Shown here in pieces: positions 1 to 9,238 of a stretch of DNA of 64,000 nucleotides (positions are counted from its first letter, which is position 1; each line of letters opens with the position of its first letter). The stretch is from Candidatus Neomarinimicrobiota bacterium (lineage in GTDB: Bacteria; Fidelibacterota; SORT01). The stretch spans positions 1-64,000 of the forward strand of contig JACZTG010000005.1 of the NCBI GenBank assembly GCA_022573815.1. Reading direction: 5' to 3'. The notes below the pieces were generated by a model. The model saw only the letters and a program-made list of their open reading frames with translations. It did no database searches and was not told where the DNA came from. Position numbers and translations under genes: made by a program.

Positions 1-371
1 GCCATCCCCACTCTTTATCCCAATTCCCATGTTACGCATTAAGCCCTTAGATTGCACTATGAATATTTCTCGTATTCTCATTAACGTACGAGTTCTGAAA
101 CACTAAAAATGTGTTTCATAAACCATCATTTTTGAGGGACATAAGCCACTGCCTCAAAAGCTAATTGTCAGAAACTCTGGATTTCATGAGTCTGGGACCA
201 AGAAATGGTGTGTCATAACTGACGTTTATGGGATAGTATTGTCACAATCGTGACAAAATAATGTCACACTTTTATCGTATTTCAGCCTATTTGAGCCGTT
301 TTGACATGAAAACGGACTTTTCAGGAATCCTCTGAAAAGCCCGTATAATGCAGTGTTTAAGCGGTTTTGAA
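1..371. other. Intergenic region with several inverted repeats
   Basis: I see no convincing coding region here. The stretch holds several perfect inverted repeats: 96-103 with 111-118 (8 bp, 7-nt loop), 130-137 with 152-159 (8 bp, 14-nt loop), and 239-245 with 250-256 (7 bp, 4-nt loop, arms TTGTCAC/GTGACAA). The TGTCA core of the last also recurs nearby. The terminator-like hairpin at 312-344 is listed separately. The repeats could be operators for a gene to the left or parts of an unrecognised RNA. The sequence does not decide between these. Confidence 0.4.
312..344 (-). terminator. Probable rho-independent terminator after the tRNA
   Basis: An inverted repeat pairs ACGG-CTTTTCAG with CTGAAAAG-CCGT, with one mismatch and a 7-nt loop. 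Read on the minus strand it is followed by a short TTTT run. It lies about 30 bases downstream of the tRNA, at the end of the cvpA-mutS2-dnaG-tRNA direction, so it probably ends that transcript. The T-run is short, so efficiency is uncertain. Confidence 0.5.
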
Positions 372-374
372 GAG

Positions 375-448
375 TGGGCCCTGCTGGACTCGAACCAGCG
401 ACCGTCCGATTATGAGTCGGATGCTCTAACCAACTGAGCTAAGGGCCC
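375..448 (-). tRNA. tRNA with CAT anticodon (Ile2 or elongator Met)
   Basis: The minus strand folds as a full cloverleaf. It has a 7-bp acceptor stem starting GGGCCC, a D-arm GCTC..GAGC, an anticodon stem TCCGA/TCGGA with loop CTCATAA, and a T-arm GCTGG-TTCGAGT-CCAGC. Position 375 is the discriminator A, and CCA is not encoded. The anticodon CAT is used by elongator Met, initiator Met and the lysidine-modified Ile2 tRNA. The C4-G69 and C5-G68 pairs and the T-arm resemble E. coli tRNA-Ile2 more than E. coli elongator Met, but this does not settle identity. It lies just downstream of dnaG on the same strand. Confidence 0.93.
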
Positions 449-516
449 GTTACGGCAGGGCGTAATTTACTTGGGTCGGCAAGTAATGTCAAGCCGAGTA
501 TTTTATGCGGCGAACG

Positions 517-2307
517 TTAATTGAATAAGTCAGGCTCTTTCTTCTCTTCTTCGCCGTTCGATTTCAATTTGTCCGTGAGTTCTTTCTGTTCCCGCAAAAG
601 TGTTGATATGTCTTCCCCTTTGCTTTCAGCGATTCGGAGCTTCTCCCTGACAGTTTTTATCTCGCCTTCAAGTTTCAGCATTATTAGCCTGGATTTACTT
701 TCGGATAGGGTTTTGGATTCATCATTCACCGATGATATTTCTTCCATAAGTTTCATCAGCAGCGCACGTTCCACAGGGTCATCGATTTCATCAAAAAGTT
801 TTGAGTCGTTCCCGCGATTTTCGTCTTTCATCAGGACACCCGCAATTTGCGCCAGCGCTTCGTGAGAGACATCGTAACTGTGGAGAAATTCCTTCGCGGA
901 AGATATTATCTCCTGATTCGTTGAGAGCAGCAGCATAACAAGCTGATATTCGATCTTCTGAATCAGACTTTTCAATTTGACCGTTACTTTTTCCCGTTCG
1001 TTCTCCTCTCTGTTATCATACGGTTTGAACTTTTTCGATTCCTGCTTCAGCAGTTCCGCGTCCACACCAAGCGCGGAAGCAAAATCTTTTAGAAGAACAG
1101 CTTTTACCAATTCATCTCTAAGCTCGAAGAGCTCTTCCACAATTCCCCTTATGGCTCTCACTTTCAGAGTGGATTCGGAGAGCTCCTCTTCCGAAAGCAG
1201 ACCGACCCTGAAATCCACATAGCCCACCGCATCAGCTATTAATGTTTGCAACTTCTCAGAGCCTTCTTCCCTAACGAAACTGTCGGGATCGCTCCCATCG
1301 GGCAGCTTTGCTATCCGCACGTCAAAACCGCTTTCCATCAGCGCTATAGCAGCCCGAGCAGCCGCTTTTCGTCCTGCGTCGTCTCCGTCATATAATAATA
1401 CAGCAGAATCCGCATACCGCTTAGCGAGCCGCGCCTGTCCCGTTGTGAGAGCGGTGCCTGATGTTGCCACTGCGTTTGTCACTCCCGATGCCACAACGCT
1501 GAGCAAATCTGTATAACCTTCAACCAGCACAATCTGATTGGATTTTCTCACATCTTCCTTAGTCTGAAAAAGACCGTAAAGCACCCTCCCTTTACTATAT
1601 ATGGGCGAGTCGGAACTGTTGACATATTTCGCCGCTTCGGTGTCATTATCAGCCCAGATTCTGCCTCCGAACGCCACAACTTTTCCGGCTTCATTCAGCA
1701 CGGGAAAAATTATCCTGCCTTTAAACCGTTCCCAATTTTTTCCCTGCTCGCTTTTGCCGATGAGCCCGACTTCCATAAGCGATTTTTCGTCAAACCCTTT
1801 TGCGGTCAATTTAGGTTTCAGCCATTCCCAATCGCCCGGCGCTAATCCGATGCCGTATGTTTTCAGCATCTCGCCTGCTATCCCTCTATCGCTCAGGTAA
1901 TCTCTGGCGCTTTTTCCGTCATCGCTCATAAGCTGTTTATGATATTCGGACGCGGCCGCTCTGTTCGCTTTATAAAGGACGGCGGATTTACTTTCGCCTT
2001 CTTCTCTTACTCCTGATTCGGGGAGTTCAATTCCGGCGTTTTCCGCTAACATTTTCACCGCATCGATGAAATTTACTTTTTCATATTCCATCACGAAGCT
2101 GAATACGTTCCCTCCGCGATTGCAGCCGAAGCAGTGCCAGATCTGTTTTGATGCGTTTACGCTGAAAGAGGGCGTTTTCTCATGATGGAACGGGCAAACC
2201 GCGAAATAATTTACTCCCTTCCTCTTGAGCTTCAAATAGCTGCCCACGAGATTCACTATCTCATTTGAATCTCGCACCTGGTCTATTATGTGTTCGGGAA
2301 TTCTCAT
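517..2307 (-). CDS. dnaG: DNA primase DnaG
   Basis: This is the replicative primase, which makes RNA primers at the fork together with DnaB helicase. The N-terminal CHC2 zinc finger is visible as C38-x2-H41 and C59-x2-C62. A Toprim domain follows at roughly residues 260-345, with the EGYTD motif and the acidic DGDDAG motif that bind catalytic metal. The C-terminal part is helical, charged and variable, as expected for the helicase-interaction region. The length of 596 aa is normal for the family. The ATG lies one base after the mutS2 stop, so the two genes are probably translationally coupled. A tRNA follows in the same direction. Confidence 0.97.
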   Translation of the reverse strand: MRIPEHIIDQVRDSNEIVNLVGSYLKLKRKGVNYFAVCPFHHEKTPSFSVNASKQIWHCFGCNRGGNVFSFVMEYEKVNFIDAVKMLAENAGIELPESGVREEGESKSAVLYKANRAAASEYHKQLMSDDGKSARDYLSDRGIAGEMLKTYGIGLAPGDWEWLKPKLTAKGFDEKSLMEVGLIGKSEQGKNWERFKGRIIFPVLNEAGKVVAFGGRIWADNDTEAAKYVNSSDSPIYSKGRVLYGLFQTKEDVRKSNQIVLVEGYTDLLSVVASGVTNAVATSGTALTTGQARLAKRYADSAVLLYDGDDAGRKAAARAAIALMESGFDVRIAKLPDGSDPDSFVREEGSEKLQTLIADAVGYVDFRVGLLSEEELSESTLKVRAIRGIVEELFELRDELVKAVLLKDFASALGVDAELLKQESKKFKPYDNREENEREKVTVKLKSLIQKIEYQLVMLLLSTNQEIISSAKEFLHSYDVSHEALAQIAGVLMKDENRGNDSKLFDEIDDPVERALLMKLMEEISSVNDESKTLSESKSRLIMLKLEGEIKTVREKLRIAESKGEDISTLLREQKELTDKLKSNGEEEKKEPDLFN

Positions 2308-2308
2308 A

Positions 2309-4693
2309 TTATTTCAGCTCGACTACCGTAACTCCTACGCCTCCCTTTTCCGGCGGCGGAGTGTGAAATCCTTTTACGTTGGGATGCGCCTCCAGCTGCT
2401 CGGCGACGATTTTCTTCAATATTCCTTCGCCTCGTCCATGAACTATTTCAACTCTTGAGAAGCCTGCCAATATTGCGTCATCAAGATATTTTTCAAGGAC
2501 AGAGAGCGCTTCTTCCGCCCTCATTCCTCTGAGGCTTATTTCGTAGCCAACATCCCGCGGTTTAGGTCCGCCGTAACCTATGGTTGGAACTGACGCTGCT
2601 TGAATTTTATCATCGGAAAGTTTTGTCAGCTTACCGACATTTATCCGTAAACTCGTGCTGCCAACTGACACAACCGCTTCATTTTTATCTGTCAACAATT
2701 CGCTAATCGTTCCTGTAACATTCAGGGAAGGAATCGATACGTACATACCCTTTTTTGCATCGTCAATATTCAATGGAACCGAACCGCCGCTTTCCGGATT
2801 TTCTTCCTCCAAACTCAGGCTCTCAACACGATTCTTTTGTCCCTGCACATTTTTTCTAACTTCCCTAACCACTTCGGCATCGGCGTTACTCTCCCTGATT
2901 TCCCGAATCGCTTTCTCTATAGTGGAATTCGCTTCCGCAAGAATTGACTTCGCCTCGCGCGCAGCTTCCGCTTTGGACTTTTTCTTCAGAGATTCCGATT
3001 CTTTCAATCGGACATCATACTTTGATACCATTTTATCCAATTGCGATTGAGCGCGATTGGCTTCATCCTCCATCTTCCGGAGTTTCTGCCGCTCTCTTTC
3101 CAATTCGGAAATGAGCTGATTCACATTGACGGCATCGCTCCCCAATATAGATTCGGCCTTTTGAATCAATTTTTTATTTAAGCCTATCTTTTTAGAAATT
3201 TCAAAAGCATAAGACGAACCGGGAGTCCCCTTAAGGAACTTATAGCTGGGCGATAGAGTGGCTGCGTCAAACTCCATAGAACAATTTAGAAATCCTTTCG
3301 TCTCCTGAGCAACCGCTTTAAGACTGCTGTGATGCGTCGTTACAATAGTAATGGCTCCGCGCTTGTTTATATCCAGCAAGAACGCTGCGGAAAGCGCTGC
3401 CCCTTCGGCGGGGTCTGTCCCCGTTCCGATTTCGTCTATCAGCAGAAGACTTTTGCTGTCGGCATTGTCAAACATCTCCTTGAGATTTCTCATATGAGAC
3501 GTGAAGGTCGAAAGGTCTTCAGAAATTGACTGTTTGTCGCCTATATCAGCGAATATTTTATCAAACACTACGACGGACGAATCTTCCGCAACCGGAATAT
3601 GAAGCCCCGACTGCGCCATGGCAGTGAGCAGTCCAACGGTCTTCAGCGCCACTGTTTTTCCGCCGGCATTCGGACCCGTAATCACCACCGTTTTTATATC
3701 GGCGCCGGGAATGAACTCGAGGGGTACTACTTTCCGATGCTGTTCCAATACAGGATTTCGCGCGGATTTCATAGCTGTCGAACCGTTTTTTAAAATTTTG
3801 GGGGCGCAGGCGTTCAGTGACTTTGAAAAAACCGCCTTTGCGTATATCAAATCAAATTTTGTCAACGCATCGAACGCTTGAGAAATATCACCGGCATAAG
3901 GAACGAATTCCGCGGTGAGCTCTTTCAGTATCCTTTCTATTTCTCTCGCTTCTTCGTTTCGGAGTTCCTGTACTTCATTGCTTATCTCAACAACTTCCAT
4001 CGGCTCGATGAAGACCGTAGTCCCACTGGACGAACTATCGTGAATAATTCCATGAACCTGCCTTTTATACCCCACCTTTATGGGAATGACAAACCTGCCG
4101 TTCCGGATGGTAGGGTTCCCTTCCCTGGCGATTCCTTCCTTCACCAAGCGTCCCATCATCTCCTCAAGCCTTTTTCTCATACGGTTTTCGGCATTGGAAA
4201 TGGATTTGCGAATTTTCCTGAGCTCAGGACTGGCGCTGTCAAGAATTTCGCCATCCGCTCCGACTGTTTTAGAGACCTTTTTTTCCAGCATGGGAAAAGA
4301 AATCAGATTATCAGACAACGCATAAAGTCCGGGCTGCTTTTCGATTCTGTTTTTCAGGAATGTTTTAATGATTCTTGAATCAACGAGAATAATTCCCAAA
4401 TTAGCTAATCCGGTGGGCTGAAGGATCGCTCCCTCTTTATTTAGAACTGCGATTTCTTTTTCAATACTTTCGAAAGTGTCAATTGGAAACCGTTCGCCAT
4501 CGTCATGGATTTTCCGCATTTCCGTGACCAATCGAAGTTGATATTCAATCTCTTTTAAATTAGCGATTGGGCGTAACTCATCAACGAGTTTTAGAGTCGC
4601 TTCAGAATGTGTCGAGCCGGAAAGAAGTTCTTTTATTACGGGAAAGTCTAAACTTTCCAGAACTGCTGCTGAGCAGACTTCATTTCTTACCAT
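2309..4693 (-). CDS. mutS2: Endonuclease MutS2
   Basis: MutS2 is a MutS-family ATPase that lacks the mismatch-recognition domain. It acts in recombination control and, in some bacteria, on collided ribosomes. The ATPase core shows Walker A (GPNAGGKT, near residue 340) and Walker B (LLLIDEIGTGTDP, near 418). A long charged coiled-coil region follows at about 500-640. The C-terminal 85 residues are a Smr nuclease domain with the LRGMRAEEA and HGRGEGIL motifs. The length of 794 aa is typical. The start overlaps the end of the cvpA-like gene by 14 bases and has no clear ribosome-binding site, which suggests coupling. Confidence 0.97.
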   Translation of the reverse strand: MVRNEVCSAAVLESLDFPVIKELLSGSTHSEATLKLVDELRPIANLKEIEYQLRLVTEMRKIHDDGERFPIDTFESIEKEIAVLNKEGAILQPTGLANLGIILVDSRIIKTFLKNRIEKQPGLYALSDNLISFPMLEKKVSKTVGADGEILDSASPELRKIRKSISNAENRMRKRLEEMMGRLVKEGIAREGNPTIRNGRFVIPIKVGYKRQVHGIIHDSSSSGTTVFIEPMEVVEISNEVQELRNEEAREIERILKELTAEFVPYAGDISQAFDALTKFDLIYAKAVFSKSLNACAPKILKNGSTAMKSARNPVLEQHRKVVPLEFIPGADIKTVVITGPNAGGKTVALKTVGLLTAMAQSGLHIPVAEDSSVVVFDKIFADIGDKQSISEDLSTFTSHMRNLKEMFDNADSKSLLLIDEIGTGTDPAEGAALSAAFLLDINKRGAITIVTTHHSSLKAVAQETKGFLNCSMEFDAATLSPSYKFLKGTPGSSYAFEISKKIGLNKKLIQKAESILGSDAVNVNQLISELERERQKLRKMEDEANRAQSQLDKMVSKYDVRLKESESLKKKSKAEAAREAKSILAEANSTIEKAIREIRESNADAEVVREVRKNVQGQKNRVESLSLEEENPESGGSVPLNIDDAKKGMYVSIPSLNVTGTISELLTDKNEAVVSVGSTSLRINVGKLTKLSDDKIQAASVPTIGYGGPKPRDVGYEISLRGMRAEEALSVLEKYLDDAILAGFSRVEIVHGRGEGILKKIVAEQLEAHPNVKGFHTPPPEKGGVGVTVVELK

Positions 4694-5375
4694 ATTTTTT
4701 CGACAGATTGTCTATCTGTTTCTTTTGTTTAGTTCCTTGTAAATCAATATCCCCTAAATCCTTGAGCCTATCCAGCCCTTTCAAATCCGGCATCATATCC
4801 TGCAATCCGCCCGGCAATCCTGACGAGCCGGACATAGTGCCGCCGTAACCCTGAATTGTCTTGCTTATCTTTTCCTGAAAGGAAAGCGCATCGGGGAATA
4901 TACCGTATATCCAGTCATAGACTGCAGGAGCAACCCCTTTCATAGGAGCGTAAAATTTGGATTTTTTCTCAATGCTTTTTGTAAAATCACCCGGAATCAG
5001 CGAAATCGCCAATAGCACAGAGCTTATCATAAAGGAGGCTTTTAGGGCACCGAACAATGCGCCGCCACCGCTGTCAACCCAGCCGAGCATGGTGATTTGC
5101 ATAAGTTTTTTTAAGCTTGCGGCAATGAATCGAGCTGTGGCTGCTACTGCTATAAATATAATGATAAAACTTAATCCGGCTGCAACATTCGGGCCCACGC
5201 CGAACTGCTTCATTATAATCCCGGTACCCGCGCTAAAAAACGTTGCGGCGGCGAGGAAACCGCCGAACATACCTATCAGCTTGAACACTTCGAGGATTAA
5301 TCCTTTCCTCATTCCCTTATATGCGAAAAATCCGAGAGCAATGATTATAATGCTGTCGACTGATAAATTTGGCAA
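4680..5375 (-). CDS. CvpA family membrane protein
   Basis: This is a 231-aa inner-membrane protein of the CvpA/colicin V production family, often found next to mutS2. About four hydrophobic segments lie in the first 130 residues, starting with SIIIIALGFFAYKGMRKGLI, and a small-residue-rich stretch is typical of the family. The C-terminal 80 residues are soluble and Gly-rich, then Lys-rich. The start codon is TTG, preceded by GGGAG at a usable distance. It is the first gene of the cvpA-mutS2-dnaG run. The molecular role of the family is poorly defined; links to envelope stress and biofilm are known in other bacteria. Confidence 0.85.
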   Translation of the reverse strand: MPNLSVDSIIIIALGFFAYKGMRKGLILEVFKLIGMFGGFLAAATFFSAGTGIIMKQFGVGPNVAAGLSFIIIFIAVAATARFIAASLKKLMQITMLGWVDSGGGALFGALKASFMISSVLLAISLIPGDFTKSIEKKSKFYAPMKGVAPAVYDWIYGIFPDALSFQEKISKTIQGYGGTMSGSSGLPGGLQDMMPDLKGLDRLKDLGDIDLQGTKQKKQIDNLSKKYGKK

Positions 5376-5570
5376 ACGGCTCCCGTGTTTTTGAGTTTCT
5401 GAACTTTCAGAAAAATACTAAATCCTTCTTTTGCTTGCAAGCGAAATTGAGGAGAGGTAAGCCTAAAATTCCTGTTATTGCTCTATTTAATATTCGAGAG
5501 TAATTTAATCAACAATATCTTACCACTACATATTTCTTGATTATTACCGAAAGAATCGAATATTACGGTT

Positions 5571-7307
5571 ATGCTGCTCGTTTATTTTCTTATTATTGCC
5601 ACTACATCATCAATCGCTTTCGCTCAGGACGGTCTGATTCTCACCGAAATTATGTTTAATCCGGCCGGAAACGAAAATTTTAATGAGTTCGTAGAGATAT
5701 ATAACAGGGGTGACGCTTCAATAAACCTTAGTGGCTACACTATCAGCGACGGTGTGGCAAGTGATGAAATTATCAGCGCCGGAAACGGCTTAATCTTAGA
5801 GCCATTGCAATACGGCGTAATTCTTGACAACGGCTATTTCGATAATTCAACTCAATATGACGCCATAATCCCGCAGGGGGCGCTCGTTATGACGATAGAC
5901 GGAGCAACTATAGGGTCGCGCGGACTGCTTAATTCAGCGCCGGAGACTGTCACAATCTCCACATCATCCGGCATTACGATAGCCGAGTATACTTATACGG
6001 TTGATAATTCAGATGGATATTCAGACGAGAAGATAGATCTGAATGCGGGAGACGATTTATTCAACTGGTCAAACAGCATCGTACTGAACGGCACACCCGG
6101 ATTCAGAAACAGCGTCTTCCCCTTAGGCATTGATTTAGCAATGAAAAGAATTTATACCGAACCGTTGAATCCGGTTTATGGCGAACAGTTTTCGCTTAAC
6201 GCTGTTATTGAAAACCGAGGAACAATTACCGTATCAGATTTCAATTTAACTTTTTTCGTGGAGTTGAAAGAAGATTCCATATTCTCGGAAAACGAATTGT
6301 TATCACCTCCAATTTCCAATTCCACCTCTCTTCTTCCTTCCGACTCTATCGTTCTCAGCATTGACATTATTGATTTCCCCCGGAGTGTCGCCTTTGTGGG
6401 CGCTATAGTATTAGCTATTGGCGATGAAAGGACAGAGAATAACATAGCTTTTACATTGATAACTTTGGAGTTCAACGCCGCTTCTCTCCTAATCAATGAA
6501 GTGATGTATGACCCTTTCGTTGAGGGCGAAGCGTTTTCGCCTCAATCGGAATATATCGAACTGTTCAATCCTACAGATCGGATCATCGGTCTAAGCGGCT
6601 GGTCAATCTCTGATTCGGACACATCACGACAGACAACCATAGACAATATTGATGCCGTTATTTTAGCCGGCGGGTATTATGTTTTGTCAGCAGATTCAAA
6701 CCAAATAGAGTTTTTTGGCGACAATCCTGATAAAACTCTGATAATCGGCTCAACATTTCCGCGTCTGAACAATGACGGCGACACTGTTTTCCTGTTCGGC
6801 CCAAGTGGAAAAATAATTGACCGAGTCAGTTTCACTCCTGAAGCTGGCGGCGGAAGAGGAGTTTCGATAGAAAAAATAGATCCGTTTTCTTCATCTGAAC
6901 CGATATTCAATTGGTTAAGCTCGGTAGAGCTGCTTGGAGGAACGCCGGGAGAGATTAATAGTGTGTCAAAGAAAATAAAGACTAACAATTTGATAATCGA
7001 ACTGACTCCGAACCCGTTTTCACCTGATGGTGACGGTATTGACGATGCGCTGACGATGAACTATACGCTGCCCTCCCGGTCTGTCATTATGGATATTTTT
7101 ATTTTCGATTCGCTTGGAAGGCAGGTAAGGAGACTTCTGAATTCTCTTCCGTCCGGTTCCGAAGGCTCTTTTGAATGGGATGGTCTGGGTGATAACGGAA
7201 GAAAGCTTCCTATAGGAATTTATATTATATATTTTGAAGCGACAGCTCCATTGGAAGGAAAAGTCTATTCGGAAAAAGCGGTAGCCGTATTAGCGAGAAA
7301 ATTCTGA
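5571..7307 (+). CDS. Secreted protein with two lamin-tail domains and FlgD/CHU_C-like C-terminus
   Basis: A signal peptide is evident (residues 1-18, ending near AFA-QDG). Two lamin-tail domains follow, at about residues 20-140 and 300-425. Each begins with an LxxxEVMxxP- or ILTEIMFNP-type strand followed by FVEIYN or YIELFNP. Between them lies a CARDB-like beta domain with LAMKRIYTEP and NNIAFTL. The last 100 residues (NPFSPDGDGIDD.., LPIGIYIIYFEA) resemble FlgD-Ig/CHU_C domains, which in FCB bacteria often sit at the C-terminus of exported surface proteins. The protein is probably extracellular or surface-attached and its binding partner is unknown. No good ribosome-binding site precedes the ATG. 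Confidence 0.8.
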   Translation: MLLVYFLIIATTSSIAFAQDGLILTEIMFNPAGNENFNEFVEIYNRGDASINLSGYTISDGVASDEIISAGNGLILEPLQYGVILDNGYFDNSTQYDAIIPQGALVMTIDGATIGSRGLLNSAPETVTISTSSGITIAEYTYTVDNSDGYSDEKIDLNAGDDLFNWSNSIVLNGTPGFRNSVFPLGIDLAMKRIYTEPLNPVYGEQFSLNAVIENRGTITVSDFNLTFFVELKEDSIFSENELLSPPISNSTSLLPSDSIVLSIDIIDFPRSVAFVGAIVLAIGDERTENNIAFTLITLEFNAASLLINEVMYDPFVEGEAFSPQSEYIELFNPTDRIIGLSGWSISDSDTSRQTTIDNIDAVILAGGYYVLSADSNQIEFFGDNPDKTLIIGSTFPRLNNDGDTVFLFGPSGKIIDRVSFTPEAGGGRGVSIEKIDPFSSSEPIFNWLSSVELLGGTPGEINSVSKKIKTNNLIIELTPNPFSPDGDGIDDALTMNYTLPSRSVIMDIFIFDSLGRQVRRLLNSLPSGSEGSFEWDGLGDNGRKLPIGIYIIYFEATAPLEGKVYSEKAVAVLARKF

Positions 7308-7408
7308 TTTAGCATCAATATCTCTTGTTCCAAAGAAACTATCACTCTACATTTATCCGTAATAATCATAATTCGTTCACTTTTAATATGATTCAAAATT
7401 TTAACTAA

Positions 7409-8713
7409 ATGGATATAGCTAAAAAGAGAGAGCTGTTCGGTTGGTCAATGTACGATTTTGCCAACTCCGGTTATGCCACAACCATACTCGCTTCCGTACT
7501 ACCGATATATTTTGTAAGCATAGTCCCTGAGGGCGGAGTTAGTTTTATCCTGTTTGGAAAATCTTTTCTATTGAAGGCATCCGCTATCTGGGCTTACACG
7601 TTGTCATTCAGCCTTTTGCTGGTTGCGCTCTCCTCGCCGATTCTCGGAGCTATTGCCGACTTCTCCGGCACGAAGAAAAAAATGCTGGCTATATACTGTT
7701 ATACAGGCTCTTTTTTCACCGCTTTACTTTATTTTGTGGAGCAGGGTGATTATCTGCTTGCTATGTTTCTCTTCAGTGTGGCTAACATCGGATTTGCAGG
7801 CGGAAATGTATTTTATAACGCTTTTCTTCCTCAAATTGCAGATGAAAATGAAATTGATTGGGTCTCCGGAAAAGGATTCGCTTACGGATACATCGGTGGC
7901 GGCATTCTCCTTGCGCTGAATCTGCTTATCATCACCAATTACGAAAGCTTCGGTTTGGAAAGCAGGGCGATGGGAAGCCGAATAAGCTTTTTAAGCGTAG
8001 GTGTCTGGTGGGCGGTAATGTCCATTCCAACTTTCTTATTCGTGCGGGAACGTAAAGGAACAGTTCTTCCGAAACGTGAGAGCTATCTGGCGATTGGATT
8101 TAAAAGAATCAGAAAGACTATAAAAGAAATAAGAAATTACCGGCAACTGACGCTGTTTCTCGTGGCGTTTCTCATTTACAACGACGGGGTTCAAACTGTT
8201 GTTGTTATGGCATCAATTTTCGGCAGAGAAGAACTTGGACTCAGCTCCGGTTCTCTTATCGGAGCGCTGCTGATGACCCAATTTATCGCCTTCCCCGGTT
8301 CATTAATTTTCGCAAAATTAGCTAAAAGTATCGGTCCCAAAAAGTCCATAATCTTTTCGCTTTTTATCTGGTCGGCAGTGGTTATTTACGCCTACTTTAT
8401 TCAAACTGCTCTCGAATTTTGGATAATTGCCGGAATAGTCGGACTGATTTTGGGCGGGACACAGGCGGTAAGCAGATCGCTTTTCGCATCGTTTGTTCCA
8501 AAGGAGAAAAGCGCTGAATTTTTTGGATTTTTTGCTATCAGCAATAAATTTGCTTCCATAATCGGGCCTCTTACATTTGCCTTGATCGGACAAATCACGG
8601 GCAGCGCCCGCGCAAGCATTCTCTCGCTTATTGTTTTCATTTTATTAGGTCTTATTATCCTAACTCGGGTTGACACTGAAGAAGGAATTCGACAGTCAAA
8701 ACTGGCGCTGTAA
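7409..8713 (+). CDS. MFS transporter, UMF1 (Atg22-like) family
   Basis: This is a 434-aa integral membrane protein with about twelve hydrophobic segments. The N-terminus FGWSMYDFANSGYATTI is the hallmark of the UMF1/Atg22-like branch of the major facilitator superfamily. The loop GAIADFSGTKKKM after the second helix and GGTQAVSRSLFASFVP in the C-terminal half also fit. Substrates of bacterial UMF1 members are mostly unknown; the yeast relative exports amino acids from vacuoles. The stop codon is directly followed by the TTG start of the next gene, so the two are probably co-transcribed. Confidence 0.88.
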   Translation: MDIAKKRELFGWSMYDFANSGYATTILASVLPIYFVSIVPEGGVSFILFGKSFLLKASAIWAYTLSFSLLLVALSSPILGAIADFSGTKKKMLAIYCYTGSFFTALLYFVEQGDYLLAMFLFSVANIGFAGGNVFYNAFLPQIADENEIDWVSGKGFAYGYIGGGILLALNLLIITNYESFGLESRAMGSRISFLSVGVWWAVMSIPTFLFVRERKGTVLPKRESYLAIGFKRIRKTIKEIRNYRQLTLFLVAFLIYNDGVQTVVVMASIFGREELGLSSGSLIGALLMTQFIAFPGSLIFAKLAKSIGPKKSIIFSLFIWSAVVIYAYFIQTALEFWIIAGIVGLILGGTQAVSRSLFASFVPKEKSAEFFGFFAISNKFASIIGPLTFALIGQITGSARASILSLIVFILLGLIILTRVDTEEGIRQSKLAL

Positions 8714-9238
8714 TTGACTGACTCAAACTCTATAATCATAGGCTATGAGGAAAACAGTCCTGTGGGCTGCGTATATATTGCCGTTTCCGACAAAGGATTA
8801 TGCCGTATAAGCACCGATTCCGCCTCAATAGAACAATTCGCTCAGGAAATGGAGGAGGTATATCCAAATAAAACAGTAATCTTTGATAATGAAAAAATGA
8901 AAAACATCAGGGGGGAAATCGTAGAATATTTCTCTTATGAAAGACGAAAATTCAACATCAAGATAGATTTAAGTCACCTAACGGACTTTCAGAAAAATGT
9001 ATTGGAAACGTGTTCGAAATTAGAATTCGGAGAGACAGTCAGCTATGGGGAGCTTGCGCTTCGTTCGGGATATCCGAAAGCTGGTAGAGCTGTGGGCAGC
9101 GCAATGTCCAAGAATCCCATACCGATAGTCATTCCTTGCCATCGTGTAATCGCAGCATCAGGAAAAATCGGTGGATATACGGGCGGCCTCCACAAAAAGA
9201 GACTCCTTCTAAAGCTTGAAAATATAGAAATAGATTAA
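8714..9238 (+). CDS. ogt: Methylated-DNA--protein-cysteine methyltransferase
   Basis: This suicidal repair protein transfers alkyl groups from O6-alkylguanine to its own cysteine. The active site IPCHRV is present (Cys near residue 142), preceded by the DNA-binding helix region GETVSYGELALRSGYPKAGRAVGSAMSKNP and followed by the GGYTGGLHKKRLLL tail. The N-terminal half is the less conserved Ogt-type domain. The length of 174 aa is normal. The predicted start is TTG, immediately after the transporter stop. Its own stop overlaps the next ATG (TAATG), so the three genes form an operon. Confidence 0.95.
   Translation: MTDSNSIIIGYEENSPVGCVYIAVSDKGLCRISTDSASIEQFAQEMEEVYPNKTVIFDNEKMKNIRGEIVEYFSYERRKFNIKIDLSHLTDFQKNVLETCSKLEFGETVSYGELALRSGYPKAGRAVGSAMSKNPIPIVIPCHRVIAASGKIGGYTGGLHKKRLLLKLENIEID

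Noticed and set aside
301-349. TTGACA at 301-306 and TATAAT at 344-349 as a promoter
   Set aside because: The two boxes are 37 bases apart instead of 16-18, and TATAAT overlaps the end of the terminator-like hairpin.
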